From NCBI GenBank assembly GCA_050011815.1, contig JBEKIJ010000022.1:38967-102966 (forward strand): a DNA stretch of 64,000 bases, in the 5' to 3' direction. Both the position numbers and the translations under genes were made by a program. The notes below the pieces were generated by a model. That model was not told the origin of the DNA. It was given only the letters and a program-made list of their open reading frames with translations, and did no database searches. Origin of the DNA: Chersky-840 sp050011815 (GTDB lineage Bacteria > Actinomycetota > Acidimicrobiia > Acidimicrobiales > UBA8190). Positions 17,395 through 26,327 of this stretch are shown one piece after another (position 1 is the first letter of the stretch; each line of letters starts with the position of its first letter).

Positions 17395-17400
17395 TAGGTT
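17395..17400 (+). promoter_or_regulatory. Predicted -10 element of a leaderless SDR gene
   Basis: TAGGTT ends 7 bases before the GTG at 17408. This spacing supports the GTG over the in-frame TTG that overlaps the element. Confidence 0.5.
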
Positions 17401-17407
17401 CCCTGCC

Positions 17408-18199
17408 GTGACGCAAGGCCAGGACTTCACCGGGGTGATCGACTTCACCGGCAAGGTGGTCGTCGTCACCGGTGGAGCCCGGGGCGTGGGCCGCGGCATC
17501 ACCGAGGCCTTCCTCGCCGCGGGGGCCGAGGTGGCCATCTGCGGGCGCAGGGAGCCCGCCGATGACCAGGTGCCGAGCGCGCAGGGACGGCGGGCGGTCT
17601 TCTTCGGCGCCGATGTGCGCGACGCCGAGCAAGCGGCCTCGGTGCTCACAGCCGCGGCCGAGCGCTGGGGCCGGGTCGACGTGCTCGTCAACAACGCCGG
17701 TGGCTCCCCCGCCGTTCCCGCCGCCGAGGCCTCGCCGCGCTTTGTGGCCCAGGTCGTCGCCCTCAACCTGCTCGCCCCCATGTACTGCGCCCAGGCGGCC
17801 CACGCCGTGATGCAGGACCAGGGTGGGTCGATCATCAACATCGCCAGCGTGTCGGGCCTGCGTCCCTCGCCCGGGACCGCCGCCTACGGCGCCGCCAAGG
17901 CGGGGCTCATCAACCTGACCCGATCGCTGGCCGTCGAATGGGCACCCGGGATCCGGGTCAATTGCGTGGTGGCGGGGCTGATCGCCACCGAGGCGGCCCA
18001 GGACCACTACGGAGGGGCGGCGGGGATCGCGGCGGTGGCCACCACGGTGCCGATGGGCCGCATGGGGACGCCGCAGGACGTGGCCGGCGCCTGCCTGTAC
18101 TTGGCCTCCCCCCTGGCGTCCTATGTGTCGGGGGCGGCGCTCGAGGTGCACGGGGGCGGCGAGAGCCCCGCCTTCCTGACCGCCCTCGAGGGTGCCTGA
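17408..18199 (+). CDS. SDR-family NAD(P)-dependent oxidoreductase
   Basis: The 263-residue protein has the full classical SDR set: VTGGARGVGRG cofactor loop near residue 20, NNAGG, the catalytic Ser in NIASVSGLRPS, YGAAKAG (Tyr-x-x-x-Lys) and the late PQDVAGACLYLASP segment. A C-terminal HGGG replaces the more usual DGG. Start chosen from the promoter spacing. It opens divergently from the acyltransferase gene. Steroid clusters contain several SDRs of this type, so action on a steroid or hydroxyacyl-CoA is possible; the following gene is unrelated (transhydrogenase) and supplies no clue. Confidence 0.88.
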   Translation: MTQGQDFTGVIDFTGKVVVVTGGARGVGRGITEAFLAAGAEVAICGRREPADDQVPSAQGRRAVFFGADVRDAEQAASVLTAAAERWGRVDVLVNNAGGSPAVPAAEASPRFVAQVVALNLLAPMYCAQAAHAVMQDQGGSIINIASVSGLRPSPGTAAYGAAKAGLINLTRSLAVEWAPGIRVNCVVAGLIATEAAQDHYGGAAGIAAVATTVPMGRMGTPQDVAGACLYLASPLASYVSGAALEVHGGGESPAFLTALEGA

Positions 18200-18211
18200 G
18201 GGGCCACGACC

Positions 18212-18259
18212 ATGGACACGACTATGGACACGACTGTGGACATCAATATGGACATGAAG
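18212..18259. repeat. 12-bp tandem repeat, 4 imperfect copies
   Basis: The unit ATGGACACGACT occurs twice exactly and twice with changes (GTGGACATCAAT, ATGGACATGAAG) in the gap between the SDR stop and the pntAA start. It is in frame with nothing long. It lies where the transhydrogenase promoter is expected. Confidence 0.8.
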
Positions 18260-18297
18260 TGGAGCGACGCGCACCCGGCGTGCTCTGATGGCCCCCC

Positions 18298-19443
18298 GTG
18301 AAACTCGCCGTCCCTACCGAAACGCGTCCCGGAGAACAGCGGGTGGCCCTCATCCCCGATGTGGCCGGGCGCCTGGCCGGCACCGGGGTCGAGGTCGTCG
18401 TGCAGGAGGGGGCCGGGGTCCTGGCCCACTTCCCCGACGTCGCCTACCGGGACAAAGGCGCCACCCTCGGGTCCGGCGCCGACGAGACCCTGTCGGGCGC
18501 CCAGCTCGTCACCAAGGTTCAGGCCCCGACGCCACAAGAGGTGGAGCTCCTGGCGCCGGAGGTCACCGTGGTGAGCTTCTTCCAGCCCGCCGCGCAGCTC
18601 GACACGGTCCGGGCGCTCGTGCAGCGCAAGGCCACCGCCTTCAGCCTCGATCTCGTGCCCCGGATCAGCCGGGCCCAGTCCATGGACGCGCTGTCGTCGC
18701 AGGCGACGGTGTCGGGATACCTGTCGACCCTGGCCGCCGCGGTGCGGCTGCCCAAGTTCTTCCCCATGTTCATGACCGCGGCGGGCACCATCCCACCCGC
18801 CAAGGTGCTGGTGCTCGGGGCGGGGGTGGCCGGACTGCAGGCCATCGCCACGGCCCGTCGGCTCGGTGCGCAGGTGCGCGCTTATGACGTCCGGGCTGCG
18901 GCCAAGGAAGAGGTGCAGTCCCTCGGCGCCAACTTCGTCGAGCTCGAGCTCGAGTCCCAGGAAGGGGCGGGGGGCTACGCCCGCGTCCAGTCCGAGGAAT
19001 TCCTGGCCCGCCAACGGGAGCTGATCAGCAACGAGGTGGCCGCCGCCGACGTGGTGATCACCACCGCCGCCGTCCCGGGCCGCCAGGCCCCCGTCCTCGT
19101 GACCACGGCCATGGTGGAGCGCATGGTCGAGGGATCGGTCATCGTCGACATGGCGGCGGACGGCGGCGGGAATTGCGAGCTGACGGAGCCGGGCCAGGAC
19201 CTCGTGCACCACGGGGTGGTGGTGTGCGGGCTCTCCAACCCGCCGTCGGCCATGCCCACCCACGCCAGCTTCCTGTACTCGCGCAATGTGGCCAACTTCC
19301 TGGCGCTGATCGTCGTCGACGGTGAGCTGCGCCCCGATTTCGAAGACGAGATCGTGGCGGGCAGCTGCGTCGTCCGGGGGGGAGAGGTCGTCCACGCCCC
19401 CACCGCCGAGCTCCTCAACGGACCGAAGGAGGCAACCCCGTGA
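18298..19443 (+). CDS. pntAA: NAD(P) transhydrogenase subunit alpha, domain I (PntAA)
   Basis: The 381-residue soluble NAD(H)-binding subunit begins MKLAVPTETRPGEQRVAL, the alanine-dehydrogenase/PntA N-terminus, and carries KVLVLGAGVAGLQAIATARR, the Rossmann dinucleotide loop, followed by VRAYDVRAAAKEEVQSLGA. The RQAPVLVT and VDMAADGGGNCELT strands are also family marks. In the cell it sits on the inner membrane face and passes hydride from NADH to NADP+ bound by PntB, driven by proton entry. The separate pntAA and pntAB genes show the three-subunit arrangement common in actinobacteria. Start codon GTG. Confidence 0.93.
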   Translation: MKLAVPTETRPGEQRVALIPDVAGRLAGTGVEVVVQEGAGVLAHFPDVAYRDKGATLGSGADETLSGAQLVTKVQAPTPQEVELLAPEVTVVSFFQPAAQLDTVRALVQRKATAFSLDLVPRISRAQSMDALSSQATVSGYLSTLAAAVRLPKFFPMFMTAAGTIPPAKVLVLGAGVAGLQAIATARRLGAQVRAYDVRAAAKEEVQSLGANFVELELESQEGAGGYARVQSEEFLARQRELISNEVAAADVVITTAAVPGRQAPVLVTTAMVERMVEGSVIVDMAADGGGNCELTEPGQDLVHHGVVVCGLSNPPSAMPTHASFLYSRNVANFLALIVVDGELRPDFEDEIVAGSCVVRGGEVVHAPTAELLNGPKEATP

Positions 19444-19820
19444 TCGCGGCCGAGCCCGGTCTCATGACCTTCATCACGGTGTTCGTCCTCGCCGCCTTCG
19501 TGGGCTACGAGGTCGTCTCCAAGGTGCCGAGCATCCTGCACACCCCGCTCATGTCGGGGAGCAATGCCATCCACGGCATCATCCTCGTGGGCACCATGCT
19601 CGTGCTGGGCAACGCCCACGGGACCGCCCAGCTGACGCTGGGGTTCCTCGCCGTCGTGCTCGCCACCCTCAACGTCGTGGGCGGGTTCGTGGTGACCGAT
19701 CGGATGCTCCACATGTTCAGGGCGAAGCCCACGGACCGCAAGGGTCCGGCCGCCGAGGCCGGCGCCAAGGACGACGGGGCCACGTCGTCGGGCGGCGGGA
19801 GCGGGGGGACCCCGTCATGA
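19440..19820 (+). CDS. pntAB: NAD(P) transhydrogenase membrane subunit PntAB
   Basis: The 126-residue protein overlaps the pntAA stop (GTGA) and the pntB start (ATGA). It has three or four membrane spans: TFITVFVLAAFVGYEVVS, the SGSNAIHGIILVGTMLVLG helix with the conserved Ser/Asn/His turn, and LGFLAVVLATLNVVGGFVVTD. HMFR after the last span is the usual family ending; here a polar Lys/Asp/Gly tail of about 25 residues follows. It forms part of domain II, the proton channel, together with PntB. Confidence 0.92.
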   Translation: MIAAEPGLMTFITVFVLAAFVGYEVVSKVPSILHTPLMSGSNAIHGIILVGTMLVLGNAHGTAQLTLGFLAVVLATLNVVGGFVVTDRMLHMFRAKPTDRKGPAAEAGAKDDGATSSGGGSGGTPS

Positions 19821-21194
19821 GCAGGGGCACCGCCACCGACCTCGTCTACCTCATCGCCATCGTCGGGTTCATCCTGGCCCTGAAGGGCCTGAGCTCGCCC
19901 AAGCGGGCCCGGCTCGGGAACCTGGTGGGAGCGGGCGGCATGCTCGTGGCGGTGGCGTGGACCTTCTCGCTGCCCGAGGTGTACTCCCACACCCGCAACC
20001 TCGTGCTCATCATCGTGGCCATCGCCATCGGGGCCGTCATCGGTGTGCCCTCGGCGCGCCTCGTGAAGATGACCGCCATGCCCCAGATGGTCGCCATCTT
20101 CAACGGCGTCGGCGGTGGGGCCGCCGCGCTGGTCTCGGTCACCGAGTTCATCTCGGCCCCCAACAAGTCCCTGGCCATCTACCGGATCATCGAGATCCTG
20201 TTCGGGGTGCTCGTGGGGTCGGTGTCCCTGGCCGGCAGCGCCATCGCCTTCGCCAAGCTCCAGGAGCTCATGACCGGGCGCCCCATCACCTATCCGGCCC
20301 AGCAGCCCATCAACGCCGCCATCGGCGTCGCCATCGTGGCCCTCCTCGTCGTGACCGTCGTCACCGCCAGCACCACGGTCCTCGTCATCGTGCTGGTCCT
20401 GTCGCTCGTGCTGGGTGCCATCTTCGTGCTGCCCATCGGCGGGGCCGACACCCCGGTGCTCATCTCCCTGCTGAACGCCTTTACCGGCCTGGCCGTGGCC
20501 GCGTCGGGATTCACCCTCGACAGCACCCTGCTCATCGTGGCGGGGACGCTCGTGGGCGCCTCGGGGACGCTGCTGACGCGGATGATGAGCCAGGCCATGG
20601 GCCGGTCGCTCACCAACATCCTCTTCAGTGCCTTCGGGTCGGTGGTCACGGCGTCGGGCGCAGACGCGGATGCCGCGGGTCGGTCGGTGCGGTCGGGCAC
20701 CGCCGACGACATCGGCGTGCTGCTGGCCTACGCCCGCAAGGTCGCCATCATCCCCGGGTACGGCCTGGCCGTGGCCCAGGCCCAGCACACGGCGCGCGAG
20801 CTCGCCGACGCCCTGGCGGCGCGCGGTGTGGAGGTGTACTACGCCATCCACCCCGTGGCGGGCCGGATGCCGGGACACATGAACGTGCTCCTGGCCGAGG
20901 CCAATGTCCCCTACGACCAGCTCGAGGAGATGGACGACGCCAACCAGGACCTCTCCACCACCGACGTGGCGCTGGTGGTGGGGGCCAACGACACCGTGAA
21001 CCCCGCCGCCAAGAACACTCCGGGGAGTCATCAACGCCGACCTGGCCACGAACATCGTGTTCCTGAAGCGGTCGATGCGGCCCGGGTTCGCCGGCATCGA
21101 CAACGAGCTGCTCTACGACCCCAAGACGACCATGCTCTTCGGAGACGCCAAGGACTCCCTGTCGAAACTGGTGGCCGCCGTCAAAGCCGCCTGA
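19817..21194 (+). pseudogene. pntB: NAD(P) transhydrogenase subunit beta (PntB), frameshifted in the NADP-binding loop
   Basis: Reading from the ATG that overlaps pntAB, the product is an intact PntB membrane part (about nine spans, residues 5-270) and most of domain III, including IPGYGLAVAQAQH, HPVAGRMPGHMNVLLAEA and GANDTVNPAAKNTPGS. At about 21,026 the frame breaks. One base over, the missing C-terminus resumes as VINADLATNIVFLKRSM and runs to AAVKAA and the stop. The conserved PIYGMP-type loop between the halves is absent. A 20-base deletion fits both the missing residues and the shift. The unshifted frame would add about 105 foreign residues. Either the gene is dead or the sequence is wrong here. 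Confidence 0.88.
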
Positions 21195-22268
21195 TCATCC
21201 CGTGCTGGCCTGGTGCGCCAGCGCCGGGCCGCCCTCGAGGAGCTGGGCGAAGACCAAGAGGCCCTGGCTCGTCTGGCGCGCCGAGGAGACCACGATCTCG
21301 ACGTCCCGCCGCCCCACCAGATGCGAGGCGTCGTTGACGACCACCATGTCCCCTTCGGGGAGGAACCCGACGGCTTGTCGAGGTTGGCGTCCTGCTTTCA
21401 CGAGGTCGACGACGAGGTGCTCGCCCGGAGGATGGTCGGGCGCCAACTCGGCGGCCAGGTGGCGGAGGTCGACGACGTCGAGGTCCTGCGCCCCGGCCCG
21501 TTCGGCCAGGTCGGCCGAGCAGGTGCCCAGACGAACGTGCAAGCGGTGGGCCAGGGCCAGGGCACGGTCCCCGGTGTCGTCGAGCTCGGGGACCTCGTCC
21601 TCGTTCATCCACACCTGGACGCCGCCGGCCCGCAGCGCCTCGATGGCCTCGAGACCCCGGTGGGCCCGGCGCGACGCCACGGGGTCGGGGCTGTGGCTCA
21701 GGGCCCGGACCTCGTCGACCACGAAGCGGGGCACCACGATGCCCCCGACGAGAAGTCCGGCCCTTCCGAGCACCATGAGGTACCGGTCCATCACCGCCGA
21801 GCTGTCCACGAGGAGGGCGGTGCCGGGGGGCGGGTCGAGGGGACGGTCGAGGAGGTGCGACATCCCCGCCGCCCGCACGATCTCCTGGCCCTTGGTCACC
21901 CCGATGCGCACACCGGCCGCGCAGAGCACCCAGGCGAAGGCCGACACCAGGGGGTAGTCGATGCTCGAATGCACCAGGGCCACGACGGGGAGACCGGCCA
22001 CGAGCCCGAGGAGGAGCCCCGTCGTTCCCACCACCGACCCGGCGAAGACCGAGCTGGCCGGCATGGTGCGCAGCTGGAGGACCGCGCCCCGCAATCCCCG
22101 GTCGATCAAGCGGCCGATGATGCCGCCGAGGATGTACGACGCCAAGGCGCCCAGGGTGATCCCCACGACCGGCGCGGTCGTGTTGCGGCCGATGTCGTTG
22201 CCGACCGTGAGACCACCGATGGTGCCGGCGATCACGAGAAGAAGTCTGAATACTTCGACGAAGATCAC
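21195..22268 (-). CDS. Membrane-anchored PIN/TRAM-domain protein (YacL type)
   Basis: With the GTG preceded by GAGAGG at 9 bases the protein has 357 residues; an in-frame GTG seven codons earlier is possible. Four membrane helices (about residues 1-110) are followed by a PIN domain starting LLVDSSAVMDRYL, with the acidic ELDDTGDRALALA cluster, and a C-terminal TRAM-like beta domain (QAVGFLPEGDMVVVNDA). PIN domains are metal-dependent RNases; the usual Asp of TNDxNL is replaced by SADLAERAG, so the active site is only partly standard. It abuts the pntB stop with no gap, tail to tail. Confidence 0.85.
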   Translation of the reverse strand: MIFVEVFRLLLVIAGTIGGLTVGNDIGRNTTAPVVGITLGALASYILGGIIGRLIDRGLRGAVLQLRTMPASSVFAGSVVGTTGLLLGLVAGLPVVALVHSSIDYPLVSAFAWVLCAAGVRIGVTKGQEIVRAAGMSHLLDRPLDPPPGTALLVDSSAVMDRYLMVLGRAGLLVGGIVVPRFVVDEVRALSHSPDPVASRRAHRGLEAIEALRAGGVQVWMNEDEVPELDDTGDRALALAHRLHVRLGTCSADLAERAGAQDLDVVDLRHLAAELAPDHPPGEHLVVDLVKAGRQPRQAVGFLPEGDMVVVNDASHLVGRRDVEIVVSSARQTSQGLLVFAQLLEGGPALAHQASTG

Positions 22269-22576
22269 GCTCTGTTGCCTCTCTTTCACGCAACGCAAGA
22301 GCACTTCCAGGCTAGTCACGGGCCCCCGGTTTCGGTGCCCACCGGCGGTCCCGGGTGCGCGTTTTCTTTGGGGATGATTGGTCTTTCTGCCCCTCGTCAG
22401 GTGAAAACACTCGGTTGATGAGTGCGGTACGCGGCCAAATTGACCACGCAGTGCGCTACCTCGGGTGTACCGGGTCGGGAACCCAACGGACACACATTTC
22501 TGACCCGCCCGCCTCTTCCCGTGAGCACGTACCATCGCGTCGTGCGCATCGTGCACGGACCCGGCGGCCGGCGAGG

Positions 22577-23509
22577 GTGAAGACGTTCGTCGCCGGTGCC
22601 ACCGGTGTGCTCGGACGACGGGTGGTGCGTCTGCTCGTCACCGCCGGACACGACGTCAGCGCCTTGGCACGCTCCGACGAGAGCGCCACTTTGCTCCGGC
22701 GCCTCGGCGCCACCCCGGTGCGCGCTCAGCTGTTCGACCCCGACGCCCTGCGCGGCGCGGTGGCCGGCCACGAGGTCGTGTGCAACCTCGCCACCCACAT
22801 CCCCCCCACCTCCAAGATGGCCCTGCCCCGGGCCTGGGCGGAGAACGACCGGATCCGGACCGAGGGGTCGAAGAACCTGGTCGAGGCGGTGCTGGCCGGG
22901 GGAACGCCCCGGTACGTACAGGAGTCGATAGCCCTCGTGTACCGCGACGGGCAGGACCGGTGGCTCGACGAATCGTCACCGATCGACGCCGTCGCCAACC
23001 TCGGGTCGGCCACGACGGCGGAGGCCAACGCGGCCAGGGTGACCGGGGCGGGTGCGACGGGGGTGGTCCTGCGGTTCGCCACCTTCTACGGGCCTGACAG
23101 CGGCTCCACCCTCGACATGATCAGGCTGGCCCGACGGCGCATCGCCCTGGGGGCGGGACCCGACCGGTACATGTCGTCGATCACCACCGACGATGCCGCC
23201 GCCGCCGTGGTGGCCTCGCTCGGCGCGCCGGCGGGGCTCTACAACGTGGGCGACGACGAACCCGTCACCCGTCGGGAATTCTTCGCCTCCCTGGCCGGCG
23301 CACTGGGAGTGCGACCACCGTTCATCGCTCCGGCTGCACTGGCCAGGCTCGGAGGACCCCGGGCGGCGGGCATCCTCCGGTCCCAGCGCGTCAGCAACGG
23401 CGCCTTCGTCGAGGCCACGGGGTGGCGCCCCGCCTCGCCGAGCGTCCGCGAGGGTTGGCCGGTGGTGGTGGCCGCGGCGAACGCCGCTTCCCGCGGCGGG
23501 TCTCAGTGA
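22577..23509 (+). CDS. NAD(P)-dependent epimerase/dehydratase-family protein
   Basis: The GTG start begins VKTFVAGATGVLGRRVVRLL, the extended-SDR nucleotide-binding loop GxTGxxGxxVV. The product has 310 residues. RYVQESIALVYRDG stands where epimerases have the catalytic Tyr-x-x-x-Lys, but the Tyr/Lys spacing is not kept, so it is probably an atypical SDR (NAD-binding reductase or regulatory type). LYNVGDDEPVTRREFFASLA is a usual late segment. The 300 bases upstream, shared with the divergent PIN/TRAM gene, contain a TACCAT element but no start in this frame close behind it. Confidence 0.82.
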   Translation: MKTFVAGATGVLGRRVVRLLVTAGHDVSALARSDESATLLRRLGATPVRAQLFDPDALRGAVAGHEVVCNLATHIPPTSKMALPRAWAENDRIRTEGSKNLVEAVLAGGTPRYVQESIALVYRDGQDRWLDESSPIDAVANLGSATTAEANAARVTGAGATGVVLRFATFYGPDSGSTLDMIRLARRRIALGAGPDRYMSSITTDDAAAAVVASLGAPAGLYNVGDDEPVTRREFFASLAGALGVRPPFIAPAALARLGGPRAAGILRSQRVSNGAFVEATGWRPASPSVREGWPVVVAAANAASRGGSQ

Positions 23510-23603
23510 ACTCACAGTGTCGCGTCTAGATGAACCCGATGAATAGGTCGCCGGATACGTCGATCACCTACAGATCTCACGCCTTTCGACCGACAATTTG
23601 ACG

Positions 23604-25091
23604 GTGACGCGAAACGAGCACCACGATGCTCGCGCGCTCGTCTTCTCGTACCCCTCACCCTGGAACACACCGAACGCGTTGCCTCCGACACGAGGGTCCC
23701 GGTCCCGCCGAGTTCTGCGCCCCCTCGTCGTCGCGGTCACCGCCCTCACGTCGCTGGTCGCCTTCGCCGCCGTCGTCGCCCTCCCCGGTCACGCCGCCGC
23801 CGCGCCCGTCACGCATCCCTACCCGGGAGGCGGTGTCGTGGCATTCGGCGATGCCGGGAACGTCGACCCCCCCGACACCGCGCTGTCCTCGGTCATCACC
23901 GGCATGGCGGCCACGCCCGACGGCAAGGGGTACTGGCTCGTGGGTGCCGATGGCGGGGTGTTCGCCTACGGCGACGCCGTCTTCTACGGGTCACTGGGCG
24001 CGGTGAAGCTCTACGGCCCCATCGTGGGCATGGCCGCCACGCCCGACGGCAAGGGGTACTGGCTCGTGGCCCTCGACGGCGGGGTCTTCGCCTTCGGCGA
24101 CGCCGTCTTCTACGGGTCGATGGGAGCTGTCGCGCTCGCCCAACCCATCGTGGGCATGGCCGCCACGCCCGACGGCAACGGCTACTGGCTCGTCGCCGCC
24201 GACGGCGGCATCTTCTCCTTCGGTGACGCCACGTTCTACGGGTCGATGGGGGCCACGCACCTGGTGGCGGGCGTCACCGGCATGGCCGCCACCAAGGACG
24301 GCAAGGGCTACTGGCTCGTGGCCGGCGACGGCGGGGTGTTCGCCTTCGGCGACGCCACCTTCTACGGGTCCCTGGGCCAGCAGAAGTCGCTGCCGGCGTC
24401 GATCGAGGGCATGGCCATGACCCCTGACGGCAACGGGTACTGGATGGTGGGCAACGACGGCAGCGTGTACACCTTCGGGGACGCCCAGAGCTTCGGGTCG
24501 ACGGCCTCCACCAAACCGATGTCCCCGGTCTCGGCCATCGTCCCCACCCCCGACGGCGAGGGGTACTGGCTGCTCGAGCCCGACGACTGGTCCTATTCGT
24601 TCGCCAGCCCGTCTCCCTATTCGCTCGTGAACTCCGCCGCCGTCACCGCGCTGGCGACGAGCCAGGTCGGCCCCGACCCCGACAGCTCGCAGGGCCCGTA
24701 CTGCAACCCCTACGGACCGTGTGAGCAGTGGTGCGCGCTCTTCGTCACCTGGGTGTGGGCCCATGCCGGGATCCCGGTGCCGTCCATACCCTTCACCGGC
24801 AACATCTACGCGTGGGCCGCGGCGAACGGCCGCATCCTTCCCCACAACGTCCTGGCCGCCCCCGGCGACGCCGTGCTGTACGGCACCGGGCCCGGAAGCA
24901 CCGCCACCTCGGTCCACACCGGTCTCGTGGTCCAGGTCTGGCCCGACAGCGCCGTGGTCACCGTCGAGGGCGATGCCGGCCCGGCCCCCTCGGGCCAGTT
25001 GGCCGTCATCGTCAACGGGCCCTTCCTGCCCGCCGACTCTCCGACTTACAACGGCGTCGGGGTCTACGCCGTGGCCCAGCCGGTTCGCTGA
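23604..25091 (+). CDS. Secreted GYWLV-repeat protein with C-terminal CHAP peptidoglycan hydrolase domain
   Basis: The protein has about 495 residues; the start (GTG here, or a TTG two codons earlier) is uncertain. A long basic N-region precedes a membrane segment LRPLVVAVTALTSLVAFAAV ending AAAA, a signal peptide. Residues about 70-350 are six tandem copies of a 36-residue unit, roughly GMAATPDGKGYWLVAxDGGVFxFGDAxFYGSxG, plus a half copy at the start, as in a closed beta-propeller. The last 130 residues are a CHAP domain: Cys in EQWCALFVTWVW (near 377) and His in SVHTGLVVQV. It should bind the envelope and cleave peptidoglycan. Confidence 0.88.
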   Translation: MTRNEHHDARALVFSYPSPWNTPNALPPTRGSRSRRVLRPLVVAVTALTSLVAFAAVVALPGHAAAAPVTHPYPGGGVVAFGDAGNVDPPDTALSSVITGMAATPDGKGYWLVGADGGVFAYGDAVFYGSLGAVKLYGPIVGMAATPDGKGYWLVALDGGVFAFGDAVFYGSMGAVALAQPIVGMAATPDGNGYWLVAADGGIFSFGDATFYGSMGATHLVAGVTGMAATKDGKGYWLVAGDGGVFAFGDATFYGSLGQQKSLPASIEGMAMTPDGNGYWMVGNDGSVYTFGDAQSFGSTASTKPMSPVSAIVPTPDGEGYWLLEPDDWSYSFASPSPYSLVNSAAVTALATSQVGPDPDSSQGPYCNPYGPCEQWCALFVTWVWAHAGIPVPSIPFTGNIYAWAAANGRILPHNVLAAPGDAVLYGTGPGSTATSVHTGLVVQVWPDSAVVTVEGDAGPAPSGQLAVIVNGPFLPADSPTYNGVGVYAVAQPVR

Positions 25092-25124
25092 CTCCACCGC
25101 GGTGCCCCTCTGGGACCGGGCACC

Positions 25125-25130
25125 TAGGCT
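25125..25130 (+). promoter_or_regulatory. Predicted -10 element of the leaderless moxR gene
   Basis: TAGGCT is followed after 6 bases by the ATG of the MoxR gene, with no ribosome-binding site between. It lies 34 bases past the CHAP gene stop, so the three genes that follow can be expressed on their own. Confidence 0.5.
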
Positions 25131-25136
25131 CCAACC

Positions 25137-26279
25137 ATGGCAACGTCCGCAGAGGACGCGGGGACCGTGCCGCACGTGAGCGGCGCGATGGCCGCTGACG
25201 GTGACGCGATGACCGCCACCTCGGCGGCGGTGAAGGAATCGGCGGGCCCGTCGGTTGTTCCGGCCATCGCCACGCTTCCGGGGAGCCCCGTCCATCCGTT
25301 GTCGCCCGGCACCGATCCGGTCCCGTCGTCCCCGTCGGAGCTGGCCCGGACCTTCGGTGACGTCGTCGCCAACGTGCGCAGCGCCTATGTGGGGAGGGAC
25401 AGCACCGTGCGCCTGGCGCTGTGCTGTCTCATGGCCGAGGGCCACCTCCTCGTCGAGGACCATCCCGGGGTGGGCAAGACGACGTTGGCCAAGGCGTTGG
25501 CCCGGTCGCTCGACCTCACCTTCGGCCGGGTGCAGTTCACCGCCGACCTCCTCCCTTCCGACGTCACCGGTGCCATGGTCTTCGACCGCGACACGGGCCG
25601 CATCACGTTTCGTCCCGGGCCGGTGTTCACCAACATCCTGTTGGCCGACGAGCTCAACCGGGCGTCGCCCAAGGCACAGTCGGCGCTGTTGGAGTCGATG
25701 GAGGAACACCAGGTGAGCGCGGACGGGATCAGCTACGGCCTGCCCCAACCGTTCATGGTGATCGCCACCCAGAACCCCTACGACGCGGCGGGGACGTTCC
25801 CTCTGCCCCACAGCCAGCGCGACCGGTTCCTGCTCCGACTGAGCCTCGGCTATCCCGAGCGGGCCGCCGAGGACGAATTGCTCTCCTCCACGCTCACGCG
25901 TCCCTCTCCCGATTCGCTGGCGGGCGTGGGCGGGGTCCCGTTCCTGCGCGCCTTCGCGGCCGCGGTGCGCCACGCCCACGTGGCGCCCGAGGTGCGCGGC
26001 TACGTCCTCGACCTCGTCGGGGAGACCCGGTCACACCCCGACCTCACGGTGGGCGCATCGCCCCGGGCCACCCTGGCGGTCCTCCGGGCCGCCGGGGCGG
26101 TGGCGGTCTCCGCCGGCCGCGACTACGTGACCCCCGACGACGTGAAGCTCGTGGCCGAGCCGGCCCTCGGGCACCGGGTCGTGGTGCATCCCGCCGCCGA
26201 GCTGGCCGGCGTCACGGCGTCGTCGACGATCGAGGAGATCATGTCGCGGCTCGTCGTCCCCGTCGGTGGCGCCCGGTAG
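25137..26279 (+). CDS. moxR: MoxR-family AAA+ ATPase
   Basis: The 380-residue protein has a 60-residue Ala/Ser-rich leader and then the MoxR core: Walker A HPGVGKTTLAKALA near 109, LPSDVTGAMVFDR, Walker B LLADELNRASPKAQSALL near 170, sensor-1 ATQNPYDAAGTFPLP and the lid domain. MoxR ATPases act as chaperones or metal-insertion factors for partner proteins with VWA-like domains; the next two genes encode the usual DUF58 and transglutaminase partners. The extra N-terminal leader is unusual, and the protein could instead start at a later codon, but the promoter spacing favours this ATG. Confidence 0.92.
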   Translation: MATSAEDAGTVPHVSGAMAADGDAMTATSAAVKESAGPSVVPAIATLPGSPVHPLSPGTDPVPSSPSELARTFGDVVANVRSAYVGRDSTVRLALCCLMAEGHLLVEDHPGVGKTTLAKALARSLDLTFGRVQFTADLLPSDVTGAMVFDRDTGRITFRPGPVFTNILLADELNRASPKAQSALLESMEEHQVSADGISYGLPQPFMVIATQNPYDAAGTFPLPHSQRDRFLLRLSLGYPERAAEDELLSSTLTRPSPDSLAGVGGVPFLRAFAAAVRHAHVAPEVRGYVLDLVGETRSHPDLTVGASPRATLAVLRAAGAVAVSAGRDYVTPDDVKLVAEPALGHRVVVHPAAELAGVTASSTIEEIMSRLVVPVGGAR

Positions 26280-26327
26280 CGAGGTGGCGTCGGGCCCGAG
26301 CCGCCGACGCGGCACCTGACACCGGCC

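Noticed and set aside
20990..21194. Programmed frameshift in pntB
   Set aside because: There is no slippery heptamer, and six conserved residues are missing in addition to the shift, which a ribosomal frameshift would not explain.
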